A stretch of DNA of 64,000 nucleotides from Pseudodesulfovibrio cashew (GTDB taxonomy: Bacteria > Desulfobacterota > Desulfovibrionia > Desulfovibrionales > Desulfovibrionaceae): contig NZ_CP046400.1 in NCBI RefSeq assembly GCF_009762795.1, forward strand, positions 3,431,501 through 3,495,500, written 5' to 3'. The notes beneath the pieces were generated by a model that saw only the letters and a list, made by a program, of their open reading frames with translations, did no database searches and had not been told where the DNA came from. Shown here piece by piece: positions 9,595 to 18,761 of the stretch. A program made the translations under genes and the position numbers. Numbering within the stretch: the stretch's first letter is position 1; every line of letters begins with the position of its first letter.

Positions 9595-10533
9595 ATGAGC
9601 AAAAACGAGATGGACAAACTCAACTCCGCCCGCATGGCGCTGGCAAAACAGATTTACCGTTTGACCGAAAAGGACGATCATTTTGAACCCGGTATCCCCG
9701 GGTTAATGCTGGTAAGATATGAGACGCCAACCGACCCGATGAGCGCCATCTATGAGCCGTGTATCTGCCTGGTCGCCCAAGGAGCAAAACGGGTTCAGCT
9801 AGGCGACGAGGAGTACATCTATGACGAAAATCACCTGCTTATCAGTTCTGTCGGGCTGCCGGTAATCGCCAATGTAACCAGGGCCAGCAAGGAAGAACCG
9901 CTCCTCAGCCTGGTCCTTAAGCTCGACCTGAGGATGCTCGCCCAGCTCATGGTGGACAGCAACCTTCCCGCCTCCCTCAACAAGCAATCGGGACGGGGCA
10001 TGGCCATCTGCGAGGTGTCCGAGCCATTGCTTGACAGCTTCCAACGCCTGGTTGGCCTGGCTGATACCCCTGATGACATTCCCATCCTGTCACCGCTGAT
10101 ACACAAGGAAATCCTGTACAGACTCCTCAGGAGCGATCTCGGCCCCCGCCTCCGGCAGATCGCCACGGGAGGAAGCCATGCCCAGCAGATCGCCCACGCC
10201 ATCGGCTGGCTGAAGGAAAACTACACCAAACAGCTTAAAGTGGAAGGCCTGGCAAAGGAAAGCGGCATGAGCGTGTCCACGTTCCATCACCATTTCCGAG
10301 CCACCACCGCCATGAGCCCGCTTCAATTCCAAAAATGGCTCCGGTTGCATGAAGCCAGGCGACTCATGCTGTCGGAAAGCCAGGACGCCACTACGGCGGC
10401 CATGCTGGTCGGCTACGAAAGCCCGTCGCAATTCAGCCGGGAGTACAAACGCCAGTTCGGGGCGCCGCCGTTACGAGATATCAAAAACCTGAACCGGACA
10501 GGGCAGACCAAAGTGGTCACCGGAGCAGCCTGA
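9595..10533 (+). CDS. AraC-family transcriptional regulator
   Basis: A 312-aa regulator with an N-terminal AraC_N-type ligand-binding domain (about residues 25-185: PCICLVAQGAKRVQLG, LVLKLDLRMLAQLM). The C-terminal AraC double helix-turn-helix (about 205-295) has VEGLAKESGMSVSTFHHHF and AMLVGYESPSQFSREYKR. The ATG at 9595 follows a strong AAGGAGA site and is preferred to an upstream in-frame start at 9511. It is 49 nt upstream of the DUF362/polyferredoxin pair in the same direction, so it may control or be cotranscribed with those genes. The inducer is unknown. Confidence 0.92.
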   Translation: MSKNEMDKLNSARMALAKQIYRLTEKDDHFEPGIPGLMLVRYETPTDPMSAIYEPCICLVAQGAKRVQLGDEEYIYDENHLLISSVGLPVIANVTRASKEEPLLSLVLKLDLRMLAQLMVDSNLPASLNKQSGRGMAICEVSEPLLDSFQRLVGLADTPDDIPILSPLIHKEILYRLLRSDLGPRLRQIATGGSHAQQIAHAIGWLKENYTKQLKVEGLAKESGMSVSTFHHHFRATTAMSPLQFQKWLRLHEARRLMLSESQDATTAAMLVGYESPSQFSREYKRQFGAPPLRDIKNLNRTGQTKVVTGAA

Positions 10534-10582
10534 GGACTGCATGGTCGCCCGCAACCTACATTCTTACTGTGGAGGTACCATA

Positions 10583-11512
10583 ATGGATCGTCGTGACTTT
10601 CTGAAAAAGGCCATCAGCTCCACTATCGTTGCCGGGTCGACCCTGGCTTTCGGTGGCAGCGGCCAGTTCTGGGACACAGCATCCGCAGCCGAAACCGCCC
10701 CTCAATGGGATCTGGTCGCTGTCCGGGGCGACGAGCCCGATGCCATGTTCGACAGCGCCATCAGCGCCTACGGGGGAATGCAGGCCTTTGTCTCTCCTGG
10801 CAACAGGGTCGTTGTGAAACCAAACATAGGCTGGGACGTATCACCGGAAAGGGGCGGCAACACCAACCCCAAGCTGGTGGGACGCATCGTGGAGCACTGT
10901 TTTGACGCCGGAGCCAAAGAGGTGATCGTTTTCGACCACACCTGCGACAATTGGCGGCAGTGCTATCTGAACAGCGGCATCCAGCAGGCGGTTGAAAATG
11001 CGGGCGGCAAAATGGTCTCGGCTGACAGCGACGGGTACTATCGAAAAGTCTCGATTCCCCAAGGTAAGCGACTGACCAACGCCTCGGTGCATCAGGCGTT
11101 ACTGGACGCCGACGTGTTCTTCAACGTGCCCGTGCTGAAGGACCACAGCTCCTCAATGATCACGGCCAGCATGAAAAACCTCATGGGTGTGGTCTGGGAC
11201 AGGTGGTACTGGCACCGGAATGATCTGCACCAATGCATCGCGGACTTCTCCTCCTTTCGCAAACCGGACCTGACCATCGTAGACGCCTACAACGTCATGA
11301 AACGCAACGGGCCACGCGGGGTTTCCGTCAACGACGTCGTGAACATGAAGGCCCAGGTGCTTTCCACTGACTTCGTGGCTGCGGACGCGGCCGCTGCCAG
11401 ACTGTATGGCGCAGACCCTGCGGATGTAAGGCATATCCAGATAGCTGCGGAGATGGGGTTGGGACGTATGGATCTCAAGAACCTTTCCATCAACCGCATC
11501 AAACTGGGATAA
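10583..11512 (+). CDS. Tat-exported DUF362 protein
   Basis: A 309-aa protein with a twin-arginine signal (DRRDFLKKA, hydrophobic stretch, AxA-like cleavage TASAA), so it should be folded with its cofactor before export. The mature part matches the DUF362 family: VVVKPNIGWD, EVIVFDHTCDNW, NVPVLKDHSSSMITASMKN and a C-terminal VVNMKAQVLSTDFVAAD. DUF362 proteins are associated with Fe-S redox systems but have no settled activity. The start is fixed by GGAGG 7 nt upstream. The stop is one base from the start of the polyferredoxin gene, so the two are tightly coupled. Confidence 0.9.
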   Translation: MDRRDFLKKAISSTIVAGSTLAFGGSGQFWDTASAAETAPQWDLVAVRGDEPDAMFDSAISAYGGMQAFVSPGNRVVVKPNIGWDVSPERGGNTNPKLVGRIVEHCFDAGAKEVIVFDHTCDNWRQCYLNSGIQQAVENAGGKMVSADSDGYYRKVSIPQGKRLTNASVHQALLDADVFFNVPVLKDHSSSMITASMKNLMGVVWDRWYWHRNDLHQCIADFSSFRKPDLTIVDAYNVMKRNGPRGVSVNDVVNMKAQVLSTDFVAADAAAARLYGADPADVRHIQIAAEMGLGRMDLKNLSINRIKLG

Positions 11513-11513
11513 C

Positions 11514-13088
11514 ATGCACCTCCGCAACCTCAAGTCGCTAAGGGTGGCGATTGCCGCTGCTTTCCTTGTGTTGACCTCCCTCCTCTTCCTTGATTTCAGG
11601 GAGATGGGAGCCAAGACGCTTGCGGACAGCGTCTTGTTCCTGCAATTCGTCCCGTCACTCCTCAATTTCCTGGAAGGGGCGACGTTCGGGGCGGCAGGAT
11701 TTCTCGCGGTACTGGCAATCACGCTCCTCTTCGGACGGATATACTGCTCTGCGGTTTGTCCTTTCGGTATCTTGCAGGACGCAATCAGCCGGATGGCAGG
11801 CGGCAAGCGACATAAATACGCCAACACCAAGCCGCACAACAAACTTCGCTATGCAATCCTTGGACTGACCATTCTCCTGTTCCTGACGGGAAGCGGGCTG
11901 ATGCTCAACATGCTCGACCCCTTCAGCAGCTTCGGGCGAGTTCTTTCTAACCTTGTCCGCCCCCTGCTCCTCGCGGCCAATAATATGGCCGTTCCCATCT
12001 TCGAACAGATGGGCTCCCATGCTCTGTATCGAGTACAGTGGGCGGCCCTGGCCCCGGTCTCCATCGGTGTGGCCCTGACAATGCTCCTCACGGCCGGGTG
12101 GCTCAGTGCGCGGCATGGGCGCCTCTATTGCAACACGCTTTGTCCTGTGGGCACCCTGCTGGGCCTGTTCTCCAAGGCCGCTCTCTTCCGCGTCCGCTTC
12201 AACCACGAGGCATGCAGGGAATGCGGACGATGCGAGCGGGCATGCAAGGCAAGTTGCATCGACTTCAAGAAACAGACGGTGGACGCCAGCCGATGCGTGA
12301 GTTGTTACAATTGCCTGACCGCCTGCCCCAACAATACGCTGCAACTCTCTCCCACCCCCAAGTTCGGCGCCAGGACAGCCGAAGAAGGCTCGGGGCGAAG
12401 AAAATTCCTAATAGGTCTCGCTGCCGGAAGCATGGGCATGGCGGCGACCAAGGTTAACGCTGCACCGCCCCCTGATTTCAAGCAAAGCCGCCCCACTACG
12501 GTTCCGGAGAAACGGACCAGCCCGATTTCACCGCCGGGCTCCCGAAGCATCGAGCAATTCACCTCCCGGTGCACGGCATGCCACCTGTGCGTATCCGCCT
12601 GCCCCTCACGGGTCCTGGTCCCTTCATTCCTCGACTACGGCCTGTCCGGAATGATGCAGCCGCAGATGTCACTCCAGTCTGCCCACTGCAACTTCGATTG
12701 CACCATCTGCTCGAATATCTGTCCAAGCGGGGCAATCCTCCCCTTGGCCAAGGAGCAAAAGCAGATAACCCAGGTTGGCGTAGCGCATTTCCTCAAGGAA
12801 AACTGTGTGGTGTACACGGATAACACCAATTGTGGAGCCTGTTCCGAACACTGTCCGACCAAAGCCGTACACATGGTGCCCTACCTGAACGCAGCAGGTC
12901 GCAAACTCGTCATTCCCGAAGTGACCGAAGCCATCTGCGTAGGCTGCGGCGGCTGCGAACACGCATGCCCAACCCGCCCCTTCAAGGCCATCTTCGTGGA
13001 TGGTAATCCAGTGCATAAAGTCGCCGAAAAGCCTATCCTCCGAAAGCTTGAACCGGCTCCCGATGCAAATGAGGACTTTCCCTTTTGA
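11514..13088 (+). CDS. Membrane polyferredoxin, NapH-like domain fused to NapG-like domain
   Basis: A 524-aa redox protein. The N-terminal half has several membrane helices and the NapH/NosR-type cluster motifs CSAVCPFGILQDA and CNTLCPVGTLLG. These are followed by a ferredoxin pair (CRECGRCERACKAS, CVSCYNCLTACP). Near residue 293 a second export-like sequence occurs (GRRKFLIGLAAGSMGMA). After it come four more Cys clusters (CTACHLCVSACP, CTICSNICP, CGACSEHCP, CVGCGGCEHACP). It looks like a fusion of NapH and NapG homologues carrying electrons from the quinone pool to a periplasmic partner, presumably the DUF362 protein beside it. The electron donor and acceptor are inferred. Confidence 0.88.
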   Translation: MHLRNLKSLRVAIAAAFLVLTSLLFLDFREMGAKTLADSVLFLQFVPSLLNFLEGATFGAAGFLAVLAITLLFGRIYCSAVCPFGILQDAISRMAGGKRHKYANTKPHNKLRYAILGLTILLFLTGSGLMLNMLDPFSSFGRVLSNLVRPLLLAANNMAVPIFEQMGSHALYRVQWAALAPVSIGVALTMLLTAGWLSARHGRLYCNTLCPVGTLLGLFSKAALFRVRFNHEACRECGRCERACKASCIDFKKQTVDASRCVSCYNCLTACPNNTLQLSPTPKFGARTAEEGSGRRKFLIGLAAGSMGMAATKVNAAPPPDFKQSRPTTVPEKRTSPISPPGSRSIEQFTSRCTACHLCVSACPSRVLVPSFLDYGLSGMMQPQMSLQSAHCNFDCTICSNICPSGAILPLAKEQKQITQVGVAHFLKENCVVYTDNTNCGACSEHCPTKAVHMVPYLNAAGRKLVIPEVTEAICVGCGGCEHACPTRPFKAIFVDGNPVHKVAEKPILRKLEPAPDANEDFPF

Positions 13089-13191
13089 CATCCGGGAGGC
13101 CATTCATACTTACTCCCCTTTTTCCAAACAGATCGACTGGCAAAAGGACGACAGCATCCACAAAACATCCCCCTGAGACCGGACAAAAAAA

Positions 13192-13214
13192 AGAGGGTGG
13201 TTATACCACCCTCT
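13192..13214 (-). terminator. Rho-independent terminator of the ssb operon
   Basis: A perfect 9-bp stem (AGAGGGTGG / CCACCCTCT) with a 5-base loop. On the minus strand it is followed by eight T residues, so it terminates leftward transcription from ssb. It may also stop rightward transcription of the polyferredoxin gene, although no T-run follows on that side. Confidence 0.85.
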
Positions 13215-13298
13215 GAATCTTACCTAGCTCTGCCCGGTTCCGGGATAACGAATCTCTAAATTCGCCCCTACCTGGACACTCTGTAAAAAAACGGCACC

Positions 13299-13850
13299 TT
13301 AGAAAGGCACGTCATCCATGCCGCTGGCTTCGGACGGGAAGGCGGGACCGAGGTCCTCTTCCTGCTGCTGCGGCTGGCCCTGATTCTGCTGAGGAGACTG
13401 TTGGTAGCCGCCCTGTTGCTGCTGATAACCACCACCCTGCTGCTGGTAGCCACCCTGCTGCTGTTGCTGCTGGTAGCCGCCCTGCTGTCCGGCCTGATTG
13501 TACTGGCCATCCGGCACGCGGTCGAGCCCCTGGATATTATCGGCCACAATCTCTGTGGTATAACGGTCCTGACCATCCTGGCCCTGCCACTTGCGGGTTT
13601 GAAGCTTGCCTTCGACCAAGACCAGACGGCCCTTGCCGATGTAGTTACCGACGAACTCGGCCTGCTGCCGCCAAGCCACGATGCGGTGCCACTCGGTCCG
13701 CTCCACTTTCTGGCCGGTCTGCCGGTCGCGGTATCCCTCATCCGTGGCGACGGAAAAGTTGGCGACCGCCTGTCCGGAACTCGTATAGGAGACCTTGGGG
13801 TCCTGTCCGACCCGCCCGATGAGGATCACTTTGTTCATGCTGCCAGCCAT
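13299..13850 (-). CDS. ssb: Single-stranded DNA-binding protein
   Basis: SSB binds and protects single-stranded DNA in replication and repair. The protein is 183 aa. An N-terminal OB fold (MNKVILIGRVGQDPKVSYTS to about residue 110, with VERTEWHRIVAW and VLVEGKL) is followed by a Gln/Gly-rich disordered tail. That tail contains repeated GGYQQQ units (residues about 118-160). It ends in the acidic tip MDDVPF used to recruit partner proteins. The ATG follows GAAGGAG. The Gln-rich tail is low-complexity sequence at the DNA level as well (about 13370-13490). Confidence 0.97.
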   Translation of the reverse strand: MAGSMNKVILIGRVGQDPKVSYTSSGQAVANFSVATDEGYRDRQTGQKVERTEWHRIVAWRQQAEFVGNYIGKGRLVLVEGKLQTRKWQGQDGQDRYTTEIVADNIQGLDRVPDGQYNQAGQQGGYQQQQQQGGYQQQGGGYQQQQGGYQQSPQQNQGQPQQQEEDLGPAFPSEASGMDDVPF

Positions 13851-13891
13851 ATAAACTCCTTCCGTGGCTTATTGAAAAAAGAAAATTGATA

Positions 13892-14233
13892 TCAGAAATT
13901 TACCGCGATATCTTCCAACTCGTCGAGACGATCTTCCAATTGATAGGACAGCCTGTCGGCGCCCTTGGGGTCGCGAGCGGCCAAGGCGCCCTCGATCTCG
14001 AAGCGCAAGTCCTCGGCCTCATCGGCCTTAGCTCTGAGCTTGTCAGCCTTGTCCTTGGGGATCAACCCGGCGCGCACCGCGTCAAACACGGCCTTGGCCA
14101 ACTCCAACACCCCTTTCTTAGGGATGGCGTCGCTGTCCTGCCAAGCCAATTTCCACAAGGAAGGCCATGACTTGCGGACCTCGTCTTCACTGAAGGTCCA
14201 CGCCGAAACACGAATCTGCAACAGTCTACCCAT
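13892..14233 (-). CDS. Conserved hypothetical protein, charged helical
   Basis: A 113-aa soluble protein. It is largely helical and charged, with a C-terminal half rich in Lys/Glu/Asp (DKADKLRAKADEAEDL, YQLEDRLDELEDIA) that could form a coiled coil. No signal peptide or catalytic motif is seen. It lies 41 nt upstream of ssb in the same direction and downstream of the carboxylase genes. I do not recognise a function. Confidence 0.7.
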   Translation of the reverse strand: MGRLLQIRVSAWTFSEDEVRKSWPSLWKLAWQDSDAIPKKGVLELAKAVFDAVRAGLIPKDKADKLRAKADEAEDLRFEIEGALAARDPKGADRLSYQLEDRLDELEDIAVNF

Positions 14234-14331
14234 GGTTTCGCCTCACTTCCCCATCCCTAACAGGGCCGTGCAGCGGACGCAAGGGAAAGGCCGCGAAACC
14301 ATGACCCGTGCGAGCGGAAAACCCGGGTTCT

Positions 14332-14979
14332 TTATTCCTCGTCCCACTCGCTCTGGATGCGGGCGACCACGTCCTGAATGACGGTCAATTGGTCTTCGGG
14401 GCAAATGCCGATGAGGGGCTCGCCCTCGTCCACGTTATCTCCGCGACCGAAATAAACGGAGTAGATGATGCCCTCGGGGCCGGTATAGGCCAAGGGGGTT
14501 TCCCGCTTCATGCGCGAGACGATGAGCAGCTCCATACCCTCGGTCACTTTCACGGACCGCTTGCCGGAGACCTTGAGTTTCTGGTCCACTTCGGGAACGA
14601 AATAGTATTTGGCCCGCTCCGGAGCGCGGAACAGGTACAGAGCCTCCTGAAGGATGAGCTCAATGACCTCTTTGCGGGTGAGAAAGTGCTTTATGGTGAC
14701 CAGCGGCTCTCCGGCCTCCACGAACTTGCCCTCCAGTTCAGTACGAACCGACTCGACCTCACCCTTTTCCGGGGCGGTGATAGGCTTCTTGTTCTTCTCT
14801 CGGGTCAGGTTGGCCAGAAGGGTGCCCGGCTTCTCCATGTGCTCGCCTTCACGGCCGTGTACGGTGTCCCCCTTCTTCAGGCCCGCGAATTCCACCACGC
14901 CGGTATGCGGCGCGTGAACCACGATTTCACGATAGGGAGAGGCTTTTACCTTATCCAGTAACTCTTTGATATTCAGCAC
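14332..14979 (-). CDS. Biotin/lipoyl carrier-like protein of the carboxylase cluster
   Basis: A 215-aa protein that probably carries carboxybiotin between the carboxylase and transferase encoded just upstream. Two beta-hammerhead-like stretches are visible (ITAPEKGEVESV near residue 67, and the C-terminal one near 140-185). In the latter, SRMKRETPLAY places a lysine (about K158) where biotin would be attached; the usual AMKM is replaced by RMKR. The pattern GIIYSVYFGRGDNVDEGEPL after it fits a biotinyl domain. I chose the GTG at 14979, which follows AAGGA; an ATG at 15012 is an alternative. Biotinylation is inferred from fold pattern and neighbours. Confidence 0.75.
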   Translation of the reverse strand: MLNIKELLDKVKASPYREIVVHAPHTGVVEFAGLKKGDTVHGREGEHMEKPGTLLANLTREKNKKPITAPEKGEVESVRTELEGKFVEAGEPLVTIKHFLTRKEVIELILQEALYLFRAPERAKYYFVPEVDQKLKVSGKRSVKVTEGMELLIVSRMKRETPLAYTGPEGIIYSVYFGRGDNVDEGEPLIGICPEDQLTVIQDVVARIQSEWDEE

Positions 14980-15061
14980 TATTAATTCCTTGATTGAATT
15001 CAGCGGAGGCAATGCGGATCAGGAGTGCATCCCCGCATCGGCGTTGTTTCAAACAACCGGG

Positions 15062-17329
15062 CTAGCGATAGTATAGGTTGCGTCCACCCATGGTCAAGAG
15101 GGATTGATGGAGGTTCTTTTTGACCTCCCGGCGGTCCCAGATGCCGTGGATGTGCCCTCGCGAAAGGGCGTGATAGCAGCGATGGTAATCCGGTGCAACG
15201 GTCATGCCCGTGGTCTCGGTGATGACCCCGGGACCCGCGAACCCAATGTTGGAGGACTGCACCGCGAACTGATACGGGGAACACCCGAGAAAGCTGGCGA
15301 CAGGTCCGGCGTAGGAGTTGGTATCGTAGAGCACAAGGTACAGCCCGCCTGCGTCGATGTAACGGCGTACGGCTATGGTGCAGCGAGGCATCTGAATGAC
15401 GCCGTTGACGCCTTCCTGGATACGGATGCCCGCCGTGCCGTGCACGTAGGCGATAAAGGGCCGCCGCTTGCGTTTGGCCCGAGCCGCGGCGCGTATGAAT
15501 TTCTCGCCCTCGGCAGCGCCCACGCTGCCGCCCCGGAACGGCGCACAGAATACAGCCACCACCGCTTCCACGCCATCGATAACAGAATCGAAAGTAATGC
15601 ATGCCGACTTGAGGCCGGTCTTCTCCTTGGCCTTGTCCAACTTGCCGTCGAACTGCTCGTAACCGAGGGGATTGATGGACTCCAACTCCCGATTGAACTC
15701 CCGGCTCACCGCGTAGTTGAAAACATTCTCCAGATACCACCGGTATTCCATGGGAAAATGATGGCCACAGTGGGGACAAACTCCGGCAAAATCACCAAAA
15801 AGATCTGGCACCCAGAGGTCCGGACAATGGTGGATGCGCGCGTTTGGACAGGAAATGGTTCGGTCTTCCTGGCTGCGCGGACTGGACCAGGCCCAACCGT
15901 TGCCCACCAGATAAGCTCCCTCCTCCGGGCTGGAGAGTTGGGTCAGCTTATCCCTGACCGCCTCGTCCGCCTTGGTCTCCTTGCCGTTGACGCCGGGAAA
16001 CGACTTGTCCAGTGCGCGCTTCAGAGGCATCAACACCTTGTGGCGAAGCAGATGCGCCTCGGCTCCAAGCTCCTCGAACATGGCGTCCAGGCGTTTCTTG
16101 GGCTTCCCAATCAAGTCATAGCGCAAGAAGGAATGAGTGGCGTCCACGGCTCCTTTGGTGACGGTCACGGCACGCTTGGCTATGCCGGTGCCGTCGAGGC
16201 GGGCATGCCGACTCATGGCCAGGAACTTCCGCTGACGGCGCTCGACCAGTCGGTTCAGGGCCGATTGCGACAGATTCCAACGCATGTAGATGGACTCGGC
16301 GTCGTCCGTCCTGCTCCCACGGACCACCATGGCCCGATACAGCTTCATGGACTTGACCTCGCTGACCGCCTCGTTGGTGGCCTGGATCAGCTCACGCCGG
16401 AGCTCCCGAAAAAATTCGTAATGATAGGCACGGGCACCCAGAGGAGGCTCTCGCAGCACCTTGTCCACATAGCCGTTGGCCAGGTTGTCGTCGGCCGTGA
16501 TCCCCAACTGCCGGGCGCACTTCTCAATGAGTTCGGGCGTGGCCCGATCCCCACCACGCAAGCCGCCTTCGATGGCCGCCGCCCCCTCGGGGGAGATGAC
16601 CGAATAATAGCCGTGCGAGAGCATAATACGCCGGTCACCCAAACCCACGGCCTCGGCGCCGCCGGAACCCCCTTCCGAAAAAACGGAGATGACCGGAACA
16701 CGCAGCCCTGCCATTTCGTAGAGGTTGCGCGCGATCTGCTGAGCCGCGCCGGGCCAGTCTTCCACCGGATAGGCCCCGGGCGTGAAGACGAAGGTGTGCA
16801 CCGGGATGTTTTCGGTCTCGGCCACCTTCATGTAATGCAGCGCCTTGGCGTTGCCCCACGGCTTGACCGAACCGCCGTTGCGATAGGCCTCGCCGTGCCC
16901 CTTTTCCTGGCCGATGACCATGACCATCTGGTTGAGAACCTTGTCGCCCACGCGCCTCGTGAAGTATGCCCTGGCAATGAGCATTGAGGGGTCGATGTTG
17001 TACTCGCCCTGCCCTCCGATCTCTGTGTAATTGTCGTAGACATTCTCCAGAATGTCCTTGAGGCAGACACGCTGCGGATGGCGAACGATACGAACACGGT
17101 CCATTGGCGTCAGTTCAAGGTCGAGCTTGCGCTCGGAAAAATCAAAGAAATCTTCCAGCCGGGCCACTTCCTCAACCAGAACGCTTCCTGGCAGGGATTC
17201 CTCCTTGACCAGCAGCTCGCTCAGTTTGGCGGTCAGCAGCCGGATGTTATCGTCCTCCCGATTACCGAAAATATCCCGAGTATACGAAAGCCGGTCCTTG
17301 AGAGCCTGGATTTGCCTGTCGATTTCCAT
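15062..17329 (-). CDS. Fused acetyl-CoA carboxylase carboxyltransferase (AccA-AccD type)
   Basis: A 755-aa carboxyltransferase that moves CO2 from carboxybiotin to an acyl-CoA, presumably acetyl-CoA. The N-terminal part resembles AccA (IQALKDRL, VMVIGQEKGHGEAYRNGG, SEGGSGGAEAVGLG). The C-terminal part resembles AccD, with a four-cysteine zinc ribbon (CPNARIHHC, then GVCPHCGHHF) near residue 495 and FIAYVHGTAGIRIQEGVNGV. Normally these are two subunits; here they are one polypeptide in the order A-D. The start codon follows the biotin carboxylase stop by one base, so translation is coupled. A propionyl-CoA or other acyl-CoA substrate cannot be excluded. Confidence 0.92.
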   Translation of the reverse strand: MEIDRQIQALKDRLSYTRDIFGNREDDNIRLLTAKLSELLVKEESLPGSVLVEEVARLEDFFDFSERKLDLELTPMDRVRIVRHPQRVCLKDILENVYDNYTEIGGQGEYNIDPSMLIARAYFTRRVGDKVLNQMVMVIGQEKGHGEAYRNGGSVKPWGNAKALHYMKVAETENIPVHTFVFTPGAYPVEDWPGAAQQIARNLYEMAGLRVPVISVFSEGGSGGAEAVGLGDRRIMLSHGYYSVISPEGAAAIEGGLRGGDRATPELIEKCARQLGITADDNLANGYVDKVLREPPLGARAYHYEFFRELRRELIQATNEAVSEVKSMKLYRAMVVRGSRTDDAESIYMRWNLSQSALNRLVERRQRKFLAMSRHARLDGTGIAKRAVTVTKGAVDATHSFLRYDLIGKPKKRLDAMFEELGAEAHLLRHKVLMPLKRALDKSFPGVNGKETKADEAVRDKLTQLSSPEEGAYLVGNGWAWSSPRSQEDRTISCPNARIHHCPDLWVPDLFGDFAGVCPHCGHHFPMEYRWYLENVFNYAVSREFNRELESINPLGYEQFDGKLDKAKEKTGLKSACITFDSVIDGVEAVVAVFCAPFRGGSVGAAEGEKFIRAAARAKRKRRPFIAYVHGTAGIRIQEGVNGVIQMPRCTIAVRRYIDAGGLYLVLYDTNSYAGPVASFLGCSPYQFAVQSSNIGFAGPGVITETTGMTVAPDYHRCYHALSRGHIHGIWDRREVKKNLHQSLLTMGGRNLYYR

Positions 17330-17330
17330 G

Positions 17331-18749
17331 TCAGAACTCCAGGATCTTGTGCGTCTTTTCCCTCAGGAACGCGACATTGGTATAAAATTCTCCGGTCTGG
17401 CCGCCCGCCGATCCTTCCAGGACCAGTTCGTCGAGAAATTCTAAGCCGCGCCGCTTGACCTCATCCAGATCCCTTCCCCAGACAATGGCCAAAGCCAAGT
17501 TGGGGTCGTATTCCATGGGGATCTCGTATTCGCGATCTGTAGGTACTTGGGAAAAAACTTTAAGCCAGTCGTGGTCCTTCCACTCGAAACGGGTCACCGT
17601 CCCAGCACAGGGTGTAAAACGGTTGGCAGTATTTTCGGCCACCAGACGGTACTCAATCCCCATCCCGGCGAACCCGATGTCTTCCTGCGAGTAGCCCAAT
17701 GTTTCGCCCAACGCGAGCCTAAGCTGTTCGGTGATGATGTCTACGGGCTTGCCGTCCACGCGGGAAATGATCGCGGAGACGCCGTTTTCCACCTGAATAC
17801 GGGTGTTGACTTCCATGAGAAACGGCTCGCCCCTTGGGGTGACGATCCACTCCCAGGTGCCGACGTTGTCGTACCCGGTCTCCTTGGCCATGGACAGAGA
17901 ATATCGGGTGATATCGTCCAGGACCTTCTCCGCATCAAAGGTGTAGGGAATCACGCCGGGCGCGAATCCGGGGGCGACCTCCACCCGTTTCTGCTTGCCC
18001 GAGGACTGAATGGAGCAGTTGCGCGTGCCGAAATGGACCTGGGCGCGGCTGCTGCGCTCGCAGACCACCTGCACCTCCAGGTGATTGAAATCGAAAATTC
18101 GCTGCTCGATGAGCACGCCTTCGTCGCCGAAATTACGCTTGGCGTAGTTCCTAATACGCCGGAACACCGAGCGAAACTCGCCGAAACTGCCGACCTCCTC
18201 GATGCCCATGCCACCGCCGCCGGCCGAAGCCTTGACCATGATCACGCCGTCGATGATACCCTGGGAGGCCTGAAAATCGAAAAGGCTGGAAGCGATCTCC
18301 TCGGCCTCCACCTCACTGTACACGGGATGGTCGGACCCGGGAACGGTGGGAACGTCCAGACTCCGGGCGATGCGCTTGGTGTTGATCTTGTCGCCCAAGT
18401 CGCGAATTACCCACCAGGAAGGGCCGATGAACTCCATTGGGCGATCGCGCCGCACCACTCGCCGGGCGAAACGAAAATCCTCGGCGAAGAATCCATATCC
18501 GGGATGGACAGCCGTTGCGCCCGCATCATCCGCCACGGCAAACAATTCATTGGCGTCGAGATAGGAGGCTATCTTGTAGACACAGGCATCTCCCCCCAGC
18601 TCACGAGCCAGCCGGATATGCCCCGACGCGCTGTCTTCCGCCGTGTGAACGCAGACGAAGTCGAGCCCGAGACGCCCGCATGCCTGCATGACGCGCATGG
18701 CGATCTCGCCACGGTTGGCGATAAGGACCTTGTGCCGGTCTATGGACAT
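17331..18749 (-). CDS. accC: Biotin carboxylase (AccC type)
   Basis: ATP-dependent carboxylation of biotin on the carrier protein. The 472-aa protein starts KVLIANRGEIAMRVMQACG and has the ATP-grasp features: VHPGYGFFAED, VMVKASAGGGGMGIEEV, HLEVQVVCE and LMEVNTRIQVENGVS. Its length is that of a stand-alone biotin carboxylase without a carrier domain. It is the first gene of accC, fused accAD and the biotin carrier, and starts 12 nt after the PilZ gene on the same strand. Confidence 0.95.
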   Translation of the reverse strand: MSIDRHKVLIANRGEIAMRVMQACGRLGLDFVCVHTAEDSASGHIRLARELGGDACVYKIASYLDANELFAVADDAGATAVHPGYGFFAEDFRFARRVVRRDRPMEFIGPSWWVIRDLGDKINTKRIARSLDVPTVPGSDHPVYSEVEAEEIASSLFDFQASQGIIDGVIMVKASAGGGGMGIEEVGSFGEFRSVFRRIRNYAKRNFGDEGVLIEQRIFDFNHLEVQVVCERSSRAQVHFGTRNCSIQSSGKQKRVEVAPGFAPGVIPYTFDAEKVLDDITRYSLSMAKETGYDNVGTWEWIVTPRGEPFLMEVNTRIQVENGVSAIISRVDGKPVDIITEQLRLALGETLGYSQEDIGFAGMGIEYRLVAENTANRFTPCAGTVTRFEWKDHDWLKVFSQVPTDREYEIPMEYDPNLALAIVWGRDLDEVKRRGLEFLDELVLEGSAGGQTGEFYTNVAFLREKTHKILEF

Positions 18750-18761
18750 TGATTTTCCCGT

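Noticed and set aside
13370..13490. Tandem DNA repeat or CRISPR-like array
   Set aside because: The repetition comes from the Gln/Gly-rich tail of SSB; units are irregular codon repeats without spacers.
15104..16987. 627-codon plus-strand frame
   Set aside because: Shadow of the fused carboxyltransferase gene on the minus strand.
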